From contig NZ_AUUA01000001.1 of NCBI RefSeq assembly GCF_000439085.1, forward strand, positions 62,001 through 126,000: 64,000 bases of DNA, read 5' to 3'. Made by a program: the position numbers and the translations under genes. The notes below the pieces were generated by a model, which did not search any database, was not told the DNA's origin, and saw nothing but the letters and a program-made list of their open reading frames with translations. This document shows, piece after piece, positions 7,714 through 14,715 of the stretch; the first letter of the stretch is position 1, and each line of letters begins with the position of its first letter. Source of the stretch: Leminorella grimontii ATCC 33999 = DSM 5078. GTDB lineage: Bacteria > Pseudomonadota > Gammaproteobacteria > Enterobacterales > Enterobacteriaceae.

Positions 7714-8421
7714 CTATCCTATGTGAATTTCTTTTATAACGTTAAGCAGTACGTCGGCAAGCTGGCGCAGTTCGCCGTCGTCGTCGGGCAGAAGTCCCAT
7801 AATGACGGCAGCGCCAATGAGGCTACGGTTGGTGTTAAAAACAGGGCAGGCGATGGCTCTGGCGCCGGGAATGCCCTCCGTTTCCGTCAGGCGAATGGCG
7901 TAGCCGTCGTGCAGGATCTGTTTCTCTTCTTCTTTAGTCAGCAGGTTTTGATCGCGAAAACGCGCTGAGAAGGTCAAAAAGATTTTCCCTGCCGCGCTGG
8001 TGAGCAAGGGAATTTGCGTATTGTCTTTATAGTCCAGCTCAATGTTCTTATTGCTGCGGTTGTAGTTGATAAGCGTCGGCGTATCGCCCGTGATTACCGC
8101 GAGCCCGGTAGAGATATTGAGCCTGTCCCTCAGCTGGCAAAGGGCGTTGTTGATAACGACCAGGGCGGCGTTTTGCATTTTGGCGGCGTCGCCCAGCGTT
8201 GAAAGCTTACTGCCCAGCGAATAAAGGCTGGTTTCCGGATCTTGATAGATAAGCTGGCTGCGGCACAGTGAAACCAGATATTTATGCAAACGGCTCTTGG
8301 ACAGGCCTGACAGCCGGGCGATGTCGATGGCCCTGGCGGAGGCGCCAAGTTCAGCAATGGCTTCCAGCACCGTAACGGCGATTTCGACTGAGTTTACGCC
8401 CTGCGTCTGCGTTTCTGACAT
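7714..8421 (-). CDS. IclR-family transcriptional regulator
   Basis: A 235-residue regulator from ATG 8421 (an extension to 8469 lacks a ribosome binding site). Residues 10-70 form the IclR winged helix (VEIAVTVLEAIAELGASARA, then LSGLSKSRLHKYLVSL). The C-terminal effector domain shows IPLLTSAAGKIFLTF and PGARAIACPVFNTNRSLIGA, the small-molecule pocket of the family. It is divergent from the molybdoenzyme operon, and the shared spacer holds a 34-bp palindrome, the type of site such dimers bind. It therefore probably controls that operon, with the ligand likely related to the enzyme's substrate. Ligand unknown. Confidence 0.88.
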   Translation of the reverse strand: MSETQTQGVNSVEIAVTVLEAIAELGASARAIDIARLSGLSKSRLHKYLVSLCRSQLIYQDPETSLYSLGSKLSTLGDAAKMQNAALVVINNALCQLRDRLNISTGLAVITGDTPTLINYNRSNKNIELDYKDNTQIPLLTSAAGKIFLTFSARFRDQNLLTKEEEKQILHDGYAIRLTETEGIPGARAIACPVFNTNRSLIGAAVIMGLLPDDDGELRQLADVLLNVIKEIHIG

Positions 8422-8576
8422 GCATTCCGGCCTTTCTGAGGTAGTGATTAACGGGGCATAGCCTATCATTTCTTGTTATTTATGACTACGGTGCATTCAA
8501 TTATTTGATTGTTATTGTTTTTATTTTCTCTCACTCTTTTTTAAAACCACGCGTTGAATACTTATTTAGGGGTAAT

Positions 8577-8590
8577 TTGATTTCGATCAG
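8577..8590. promoter_or_regulatory. FNR box upstream of the molybdoenzyme operon
   Basis: TTGATTTCGATCAG matches the FNR consensus TTGAT-N4-ATCAA at 9 of 10 defined positions. The site ends one base before the 34-bp palindrome. If it activates as a class II site (centre near -41.5), transcription would start about 8625 and the -10 element would lie inside the palindrome. Anaerobic induction is the expected outcome. Confidence 0.75.
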
Positions 8591-8591
8591 T

Positions 8592-8625
8592 ACACCATAA
8601 GTTAACCATGGTTTACTTATGGTGT
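8592..8625. promoter_or_regulatory. 34-bp palindrome, probable IclR-type operator
   Basis: The left half is ACACCATAAGTTAACCA (8592-8608) and the right half TGGTTTACTTATGGTGT (8609-8625); they are inverted copies with one mismatch in 17. It sits between the divergent regulator and the oxidoreductase operon, immediately after the FNR box. It has no T-run and is not between convergent genes, so it is an operator rather than a terminator. The length and symmetry fit binding by IclR dimers. Confidence 0.75.
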
Positions 8626-8700
8626 CTCATTTTCTCAGAATGACGAAATAAGCATCAATGTGAGCAAGATGAAAAAAATAAGAACGTGGTGAGGAACTGT

Positions 8701-11034
8701 ATGAAAAATCTATCGGAGATCAGAATGAAGCGCCGAACCCTGCTTAAGGGGCTTGGCGTGATTGGTCTGGCGTCCTTATCGCCCTGTGCATTTTCGCAGG
8801 CAAGCGCGGATAAAAAGCCGTTGCCGACCGTGCGTCTAAAGCTTGGCGACTATCAGACCTTTCGTTCAACCTGTGCAATGGAGTGCTTGCACTGCAATTT
8901 GACGGCCTACGTCTATCAGGGGGAGCTGAAAAAGATTGAAGCAAGTCCGGACTTCAACGTGAAGTGCTGCCTGCGTGGCATGAGCCGTACGAAGTGGGTT
9001 TATCACCCGCTTAGAGTGAAAACGCCGCTGCTCAGAATTGGTGAGAAAGGCGAAGGAAAATTTAAGCCGATTAGTTGGGATGAAGCGCTGGATTTGATTG
9101 AGAAAAATATCCGCGACACCATCGCCAGATTCGGCAATAAGGGCATGCTGTTTTCGGCCGCGTCGGGCAACATGGACTCCATCAAAAACGACATGGGCAA
9201 AGCTTTCTTCGACTATCTGGGCGGTTCGACCAAGCAGGCGGGATCGCTATGTTGCGCCGCAGTTACGGCGGCGATGATGCCAATGCTGGGCCTACGCTAT
9301 GCCGATACGCGCGACACGATTGCCGACAGCCGCTATATCCTGTGCTGGGGCAACAACCCCGCCGTCACCATGCAGGCCTACTTTAAAGAATACCTGAAGG
9401 CACAGGCCAACGGCGCGCGTCTGATAGTGATAGACCCCCGCTACAGCGAAACCGCCGCCAAGGCCGACGAGTGGATCCCCATCGTGCCCGGTACCGACAC
9501 GGCGCTGGCGCTGGGGATGATTAAAATCATCATGGACGAGCAGCTTTACGACGCCGACTATTTGCGTCAGCACACCGGTGCGCCCTACCTGGTGGACGCC
9601 GATAAAAAGCAAAAGCGAGAAAGCGCTGAAGATAAAGAAAGCTATCTGGTCTATGACACGATAAGCCAGCGCGCGGTTCGTCACGACACACCGGGCATCG
9701 TGCCTGCGTTAACTCGGGCCGAGCTGCCTGCAAACGCCGATTACACCACCGTATTTGAGCTGATCCGCGCCGAAGCCCAGCCTTGGGATTTGGCTAAAGT
9801 CGAAGCTGAGACGGACGTGCCCGCTGCGACGGTGCAGCGTTTGGCAAGCGAATACGCCCGCAGCAAGCCGGCGATGATTATACAGAACATGTCCGGCGCT
9901 CAGCGCACCGAGTTTGGCACCTACGTGGCCGCCAGCCAGTTTTATTTGGCGCTGTTGACCGGTAACGTGGGTAAGGCCGGCGGCGGCGTGTGCGACGCAG
10001 GCGGCGTTCGTCAGATGGCGAAAATCAATGCGCCGGTGCCGCCCGCGCCGAACGTAGAGAAGATCCCGCCTATCCCGGTCGCCAAGCTTGGAGACTGGAT
10101 TGTTAACGATCGCCCGCATCCCATCAACTTCTGGTGGCTCATGACCCTAAGCGCAGTGACTCAACTGCCGAACACCAATATGGTGAAAAAGGCGTTGAAG
10201 AAGGTGCCCTTTGTGGTGGTGGCGGACAACCTGATGACATCTACCGCGATGTACGCCGATCTGGTGCTGCCGGTAACGACCATCTTTGAAGACGTCAGCC
10301 TGATGGCCGGCGTGCGCAGCCACTACGTTCAACTGATGCAAAAGGCCGTTGAGCCGGTGGGTGAAGCCAAGCCGGATTATTGGATCTTCGCCCGTCTGGC
10401 GGAGCGCTTTGGCTTTGGTGAAGTGTTTAATCAGCCGATCGAGCACTATATCGAAAACTGCCTGAAGGATACCGGCATCACCATCGAGCAGTTGAAAAAG
10501 GGGCCGGTGAAGCCAGCCGCAGTGCCGTGGATCCCTTTCAAAGATGGGGTATTCCGTACGCCAACCAAGAAGGCGCACTTCTTTATTGAAGAGTGGCAGA
10601 AGAAGGACTTCTCGCCGGTCGTGACCTACATGCAGGTAAAAGAGTCGCCCAAGGGCTCGCCGGATCTGGCGAAAAAGTATCCGCTGATGGCGGTTCAGCG
10701 CAAGCTGGCGCGCAGCATTCACTCCAGCCACGGCATGAACGAGTGGATCCTGGAGGTTCAGCGCAATCAGCCTAACCTGCTTATTCACCCGGACGATGCG
10801 GCAAAGCGCAACATTCGCAACGGCGAGTGGGCGATTGCGTTTAACGATCGTGGGGAACACCGCGCTATCGCCATTGTCACGCGCCAGATTAAGCGCGGGG
10901 TAGTGAGCCTGGACAACGGCTGGTGGGAACAGCAGGGAGGAAGCAGCAGTCACGTCACCAATGACTACTCCGAAATTCTGAGCACGGGGCACTGCTGCAA
11001 CAGCACCCTGGTTGACGTTAAGGCGGAGGCATAA
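8701..11034 (+). CDS. Tat-exported molybdopterin oxidoreductase, DmsA-like catalytic subunit
   Basis: 777 residues. A twin-arginine signal (MKRRTLLKGLGVIGLASLSP, RR at 11-12) sends the folded enzyme to the periplasm. An N-terminal [4Fe-4S] motif follows: C58-x3-C62-x2-C65 and C89/C90, with the CLRG segment and WVYHPLRVKTPL as in DmsA/YnfE, then ISWDEALDLIEKNI and bis-MGD domains. The segment GSLCCAAVTAAM (181-192) sits where the family places the Mo ligand; Ser182 or Cys184/185 could serve. The C-terminal pterin-binding domain is complete. ATG 8701 has GAGGA five bases upstream; an ATG at 8725 is also well placed. It heads a three-subunit operon. The substrate (sulfoxide, N-oxide or another acceptor or donor) cannot be read from sequence. 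Confidence 0.88.
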   Translation: MKNLSEIRMKRRTLLKGLGVIGLASLSPCAFSQASADKKPLPTVRLKLGDYQTFRSTCAMECLHCNLTAYVYQGELKKIEASPDFNVKCCLRGMSRTKWVYHPLRVKTPLLRIGEKGEGKFKPISWDEALDLIEKNIRDTIARFGNKGMLFSAASGNMDSIKNDMGKAFFDYLGGSTKQAGSLCCAAVTAAMMPMLGLRYADTRDTIADSRYILCWGNNPAVTMQAYFKEYLKAQANGARLIVIDPRYSETAAKADEWIPIVPGTDTALALGMIKIIMDEQLYDADYLRQHTGAPYLVDADKKQKRESAEDKESYLVYDTISQRAVRHDTPGIVPALTRAELPANADYTTVFELIRAEAQPWDLAKVEAETDVPAATVQRLASEYARSKPAMIIQNMSGAQRTEFGTYVAASQFYLALLTGNVGKAGGGVCDAGGVRQMAKINAPVPPAPNVEKIPPIPVAKLGDWIVNDRPHPINFWWLMTLSAVTQLPNTNMVKKALKKVPFVVVADNLMTSTAMYADLVLPVTTIFEDVSLMAGVRSHYVQLMQKAVEPVGEAKPDYWIFARLAERFGFGEVFNQPIEHYIENCLKDTGITIEQLKKGPVKPAAVPWIPFKDGVFRTPTKKAHFFIEEWQKKDFSPVVTYMQVKESPKGSPDLAKKYPLMAVQRKLARSIHSSHGMNEWILEVQRNQPNLLIHPDDAAKRNIRNGEWAIAFNDRGEHRAIAIVTRQIKRGVVSLDNGWWEQQGGSSSHVTNDYSEILSTGHCCNSTLVDVKAEA

Positions 11035-11036
11035 TC

Positions 11037-11591
11037 ATGGTCAGACAGTATGGATTTTTAGTTGATATGCGCGGCTGCTACGGCTGCAAAACCTGTTCCA
11101 TGGCCTGTAAATCGGAAAACGCGACGCCGCCCGGCGTGCTGTGGCGCAAAGTCAGAGAGTTCAGCTTTGACGATCCGAACGGCATGGCGTTTATCTCGAT
11201 GTCCTGTAACCACTGCGACGATCCTCAATGCATGAAGGTATGCCCAGCGGGGACTTACACCAAGCGCCCGGACGGTATCGTAGTACAGGATCACGACAAG
11301 TGCATCGGCTGCCGGATGTGCATCATGGCCTGCCCGTACAATGCGCCGGTGTTTGACCCGGCGGAAGGGAAGACCAGCAAGTGCAACCTGTGTGCGGAAC
11401 GTCTGGATGAAGGGCTGAAGCCGCGCTGCGTGGAGTCGTGCCCGGCGGGCGTCTTACAGTTTGGCGATATCGACGAGCTTCGTCGTCGCTACAGCGCCGA
11501 CCTGTCGCGCATTGAAACCCGATATAAGCTGCCTGACCATCGCATCAGCGGCCCGAATATCGTCATCATCCCCGCAGGCGATAAGGAATAA
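11037..11591 (+). CDS. Four-cluster Fe-S subunit (DmsB-like)
   Basis: 184 residues, with cysteines in four ferredoxin-like groups: C14-x2-C17-x2-C20-x3-C24, C57-x2-C60-x4-C65-x3-C69, C89-x2-C92-x2-C95-x3-C99, and C116-x2-C119...C131-x3-C135. This is the electron-wire subunit that links the quinol site of the anchor to the molybdenum subunit. No signal peptide, so it would be carried out with the Tat-tagged catalytic subunit. It starts 2 bases after the catalytic gene stops, behind AGGCGGAGGC. All ligands are present. Confidence 0.93.
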   Translation: MVRQYGFLVDMRGCYGCKTCSMACKSENATPPGVLWRKVREFSFDDPNGMAFISMSCNHCDDPQCMKVCPAGTYTKRPDGIVVQDHDKCIGCRMCIMACPYNAPVFDPAEGKTSKCNLCAERLDEGLKPRCVESCPAGVLQFGDIDELRRRYSADLSRIETRYKLPDHRISGPNIVIIPAGDKE

Positions 11592-11602
11592 GGAGAAGCG
11601 CT

Positions 11603-12469
11603 ATGTCTGAATATGAGTTTCCTCTGGTTTTTTTCACCGTGCTTTGCCAGTGGGCTATTGGGGCGATTGTCGCCGTCACGGCGCTTATCTATGCCCGGCC
11701 CGCTTGGCTGACGGATGAAAAGCGCTTTGCCTGCCTGCGTAAGGTTGCCGTCGGCGTTTTTATCGTTAACGTCATCGGCTCGCTGCTGTCCCTTCTGCAC
11801 CTGGGAACGCCGACGGGCGCCTATCGAGCGATTCTCGGCATTGGGCATTCGTGGCTAAGCCGTGAAGTCGTGGCCTTTTTCCTGCTGAACGTCGTGGCGT
11901 TTTTCTGGACCGTCGCCTTCGTCTTTGGCGGCCGTCGCCATGCGCTGGTGAAGGGGATTAGCCTGCTGACTTCGATTGTGGGAGTTGCAGCCATTTTGGT
12001 ATCGGCTCAGGTCTACTATCAGATGGGCAGCCACCCGATGTGGCATTCGGCCATGACCCACCTAAGCTTCATCGCTACCGCGCTGCTGCTAGGCTTTGCC
12101 AGCCTAAGCATCGTGGTCGGCGCTTATAACGTCGAAGGTGAAGATAAGGGCGCAATGCCGAGCCTACTGCCTATGGGCATCTTGCTGGGGGCAATAGCCC
12201 TGCTGGTGGTTATCCTGTGGTACGGCCAAGGGCTGGTGCGTCAGGATCAGCTGATGCAAAGCGCCATCGTACTGTTCAGCTCCGGCCTGATGGGATGGCT
12301 TATTTTCGGCGGCGTAGTGACGGGAACGGGGACGGCGGTATATCTGCTGCGTAAGCCCTCTATATCGGTAGCCACCGGCGGCGTGCTGATGCTGGTGGTG
12401 CTGTCCGCGGCGGTATGCGGCCGCATGCTGTTTTACTACGGCGTAATGAGCCAGTCTCCCTGGTTCTAA
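11603..12469 (+). CDS. DmsC-like membrane anchor subunit
   Basis: A 288-residue polytopic inner-membrane protein with about eight hydrophobic segments (for example residues 5-28, 45-65, 85-106, 115-135 and the final VLMLVVLSAAVCGRMLFYYG). Layout and motifs such as LHLGTP and WLSREVVAFF match DmsC-type anchors, which oxidise menaquinol and hold the AB dimer on the periplasmic face. It starts 11 bases after the Fe-S gene behind AAGGAG. A strong terminator follows the gene. Confidence 0.88.
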   Translation: MSEYEFPLVFFTVLCQWAIGAIVAVTALIYARPAWLTDEKRFACLRKVAVGVFIVNVIGSLLSLLHLGTPTGAYRAILGIGHSWLSREVVAFFLLNVVAFFWTVAFVFGGRRHALVKGISLLTSIVGVAAILVSAQVYYQMGSHPMWHSAMTHLSFIATALLLGFASLSIVVGAYNVEGEDKGAMPSLLPMGILLGAIALLVVILWYGQGLVRQDQLMQSAIVLFSSGLMGWLIFGGVVTGTGTAVYLLRKPSISVATGGVLMLVVLSAAVCGRMLFYYGVMSQSPWF

Positions 12470-12477
12470 ACGGTATA

Positions 12478-12520
12478 CGTCAGGCCAAGTGCGGAGCGCT
12501 TGGCCTGACGCTTTCTTTTT
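12478..12520 (+). terminator. Strong intrinsic terminator after the anchor gene
   Basis: A perfect 12-bp stem, CGTCAGGCCAAG (12478-12489) with CTTGGCCTGACG (12499-12510), a 9-base loop, and the tail CTTTCTTTTT. It ends only 22 bases before the RidA-like start codon, so either the downstream gene depends on read-through or its promoter overlaps this structure. Confidence 0.88.
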
Positions 12521-12542
12521 AATGACCTTAAGGATGATAAGC

Positions 12543-12992
12543 ATGTCTAAATTTCATAAGCCTCTTTTAATCATGACGCTAGGTGCGATTTTGTTTTCCG
12601 CCAGCGCGGCGCAGGCCGGCGACAGGAAAGCGATCGTACCGGAAGGCGCTAAGCCGTCGGCGCTTTATTCACCCGCTATCGAGGCTAACGGATTTATTTT
12701 CACGTCGGGGCAAATAGGCATCGATCCGGTAAGCCGCAAGCTGCCGGACGGTATCGAAGCGCAAACCCGTCAGGCTATCGCCAACCTGCGTAACGTGTTG
12801 GAAGCCAGCGGTTCATCGATGGATAAGCTGGTGAAAGTGAACGTTTACCTTAGCAACATGGATGACTACGGCACGATGAATAAGATTTATGCCGAAGCCT
12901 TTAACGGCGCGCCTCCTGCCAGAACGGCCTTACAGGTAGGGAAAATTCCTATGGGAGCGATGATTGAAATTGAAGGTATTGCCGTAAAGTGA
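12543..12992 (+). CDS. Exported RidA/YjgF-family protein
   Basis: 149 residues from ATG 12543 (AAGGATGATAAGC upstream). Residues 1-24 (LLIMTLGAILFSASAAQAG) are a signal peptide with an AQA cleavage site, so it is periplasmic, unlike classic cytosolic RidA. The mature part keeps the fold and signature: YSPAIEANGFIFTSGQIGID, QTRQAIANLRNVLEASG, KVNVYLSNMDDYGTMN and PPARTALQVGKIPMGAMIEI, with the conserved Arg of the PAR(S/T) motif of enamine/imine deaminases. It lies right behind the molybdoenzyme operon, beyond a terminator. A link to that enzyme's product is possible but unproven. Confidence 0.85.
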   Translation: MSKFHKPLLIMTLGAILFSASAAQAGDRKAIVPEGAKPSALYSPAIEANGFIFTSGQIGIDPVSRKLPDGIEAQTRQAIANLRNVLEASGSSMDKLVKVNVYLSNMDDYGTMNKIYAEAFNGAPPARTALQVGKIPMGAMIEIEGIAVK

Positions 12993-13061
12993 GTCGGGTA
13001 GACGACAACTTTCTGTAACCGCCTTATTTTTCACTTTTCTCGTCTCCACAATCTCTATTTA

Positions 13062-13087
13062 CCCCCGAAGGTTTCGGGGGGTTTCTC
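13062..13087 (+). terminator. Intrinsic terminator after the RidA-like gene
   Basis: CCCCCGAA (13062-13069), loop GGT, TTCGGGGG (13073-13080), then GTTTCTC. A GC-rich stem with a modest T-rich tail, 70 bases after the stop codon. Confidence 0.75.
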
Positions 13088-13249
13088 TTGCAAAGCCTGT
13101 TTAATCAGGTTTCAATATGACGCTTATGCATTATCGCCTTATATCAGCGTGCGGCGGCTTTTTTGTTCGTTCTGAGCGGCCGTTTTCACGCTTTATCTAC
13201 GTTTGATTAATAGGGCTTGTTTTAACAACACATAATAACGGTCATCCCC

Positions 13250-14638
13250 ATGCTAAAGATTTTTAATACCCTGAGCAGACAGAAAGAGGAATTCAAGCCT
13301 ATTCATCCCGGTAAAGTGGGTATGTACGTGTGTGGGGTAACGATTTATGACCTGTGCCATATCGGGCATGGAAGAACCTTTGTCGCCTTTGACGTTGTTG
13401 CCCGCTATCTGCGCTTTGCCGGTTACGACCTGACCTATGTGCGCAACGTCACCGACGTTGACGACAAGATTATTCGCCGCGCGGCGGAAAATAACGAGAG
13501 CTGCGATCAATTGACGACGCGCATGCTGGCGGAAATGCATGCGGACTTTGACGCGCTGAACATCCTGCGCCCGGATCTGGAGCCGCGGGCAACGCATCAT
13601 ATTAAAGAGATTATCGAGCTGGTAGAGCTTCTGCTGGCGCGCGGCCACGCCTACGTGGCGAGCAACGGCGACGTGATGTTTGCCGTAGATACCGATTCAG
13701 ACTACGGCCTGCTGTCACGTCAGGATCTGGAGCAGCTTCAGGCCGGCGCTAGGGTTGAAGTGGCTGACGTTAAGCGCAATCCGATGGACTTCGTGCTGTG
13801 GAAGATGTCCAAGCCGGGCGAGCCGAGCTGGGAATCTCCGTGGGGGCCGGGGCGTCCGGGGTGGCACATTGAATGCTCGGCGATGAACAGCAAGCAGCTG
13901 GGCGAGCATTTTGATATTCACGGCGGGGGCTCTGACCTGATGTTCCCCCATCATGAAAACGAAATCGCGCAGTCTACCTGCGCTCACGACGGGCCTTACG
14001 TCAACTACTGGATGCACTCCGGCATGGTGATGATCGATAAAGAGAAGATGTCCAAATCGCTGGGCAACTTCTTCACCATCCGCGACGTGCTTAAGCATTA
14101 CGACGCCGAAACCGTGCGCTATTTTCTGATGTCCGGCCATTATCGCAGCCAGCTTAACTACAGCGAAGAAAACTTAAAGCAGGCGAGAGCGGCGCTGGAG
14201 CGTTTTTATACCGCGCTGCGCGGCACCGACGCCAGCGTTAAGGCGCTCGGCGGCACCGAATACGAAGCGCGTTTCTGCGAAGCGATGGACGACGATTTCA
14301 ATACGCCTGAAGCCTATTCCGTACTGTTTGACATGGCGCGCGAAGTTAACCGCCTGAAGGCCGAAGACGTAGTGGCGGCTAACCAATTGGCGGCGGAGCT
14401 GCGTCGAGTGGCCCACGTTTTGGGGCTGTTGGAACAGGAGCCGGAAGCGTTTTTACAGGGCGCAACCAATAGCGACGATGACGATGAAGTTGCCGAAATC
14501 GAAGCGTTAATCAAGCAGCGCAACGACGCCCGTCAGTCTAAAGACTGGGCCGCGGCTGACGCAGCGCGCAATCGCCTGACGGAGATGGGGATCGTGCTGG
14601 AAGACGGCGCGGGCGGGACGACCTGGCGACGCAAGTAG
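13250..14638 (+). CDS. cysS: Cysteinyl-tRNA synthetase
   Basis: A 462-residue class I synthetase charging tRNA-Cys. It shows [20 protein letters not shown] (HIGH motif and zinc Cys), GWHIECSAM and HHENEIAQS zinc ligands, and [12 protein letters not shown] (KMSKS). Length matches E. coli CysS (461) and the C-terminal [11 protein letters not shown]...TTWRRK is conserved. No strong ribosome binding site is visible before ATG 13250; the start is fixed by conservation (MLKIFNTL). A terminator follows 24 bases after the stop. Confidence 0.98.
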   Translation: MLKIFNTLSRQKEEFKPIHPGKVGMYVCGVTIYDLCHIGHGRTFVAFDVVARYLRFAGYDLTYVRNVTDVDDKIIRRAAENNESCDQLTTRMLAEMHADFDALNILRPDLEPRATHHIKEIIELVELLLARGHAYVASNGDVMFAVDTDSDYGLLSRQDLEQLQAGARVEVADVKRNPMDFVLWKMSKPGEPSWESPWGPGRPGWHIECSAMNSKQLGEHFDIHGGGSDLMFPHHENEIAQSTCAHDGPYVNYWMHSGMVMIDKEKMSKSLGNFFTIRDVLKHYDAETVRYFLMSGHYRSQLNYSEENLKQARAALERFYTALRGTDASVKALGGTEYEARFCEAMDDDFNTPEAYSVLFDMAREVNRLKAEDVVAANQLAAELRRVAHVLGLLEQEPEAFLQGATNSDDDDEVAEIEALIKQRNDARQSKDWAAADAARNRLTEMGIVLEDGAGGTTWRRK

Positions 14639-14662
14639 GTTAAGCGCAGCGAATTATTGATA

Positions 14663-14696
14663 GCCTCTGACGCCCGTGCGTTCAGAGGCTTTTTTT
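14663..14696 (+). terminator. Intrinsic terminator of cysS
   Basis: GCCTCTGA (14663-14670), loop, TCAGAGGC (14682-14689), then seven T. A textbook rho-independent terminator. Confidence 0.9.
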
Positions 14697-14715
14697 AGGC
14701 ATTAGGGACGACGCG

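Noticed and set aside
8592-8625. 34-bp palindrome as a transcription terminator
   Set aside because: It lies between divergent genes, has no T-run, and adjoins an FNR box, so an operator is far more likely.
10147-10992. Long open frame (281 codons) on the minus strand inside the molybdoenzyme gene
   Set aside because: It lies opposite a well-conserved coding sequence, has no ribosome binding site and encodes a His/Arg-rich, low-similarity product typical of antisense frames in GC-rich genes.
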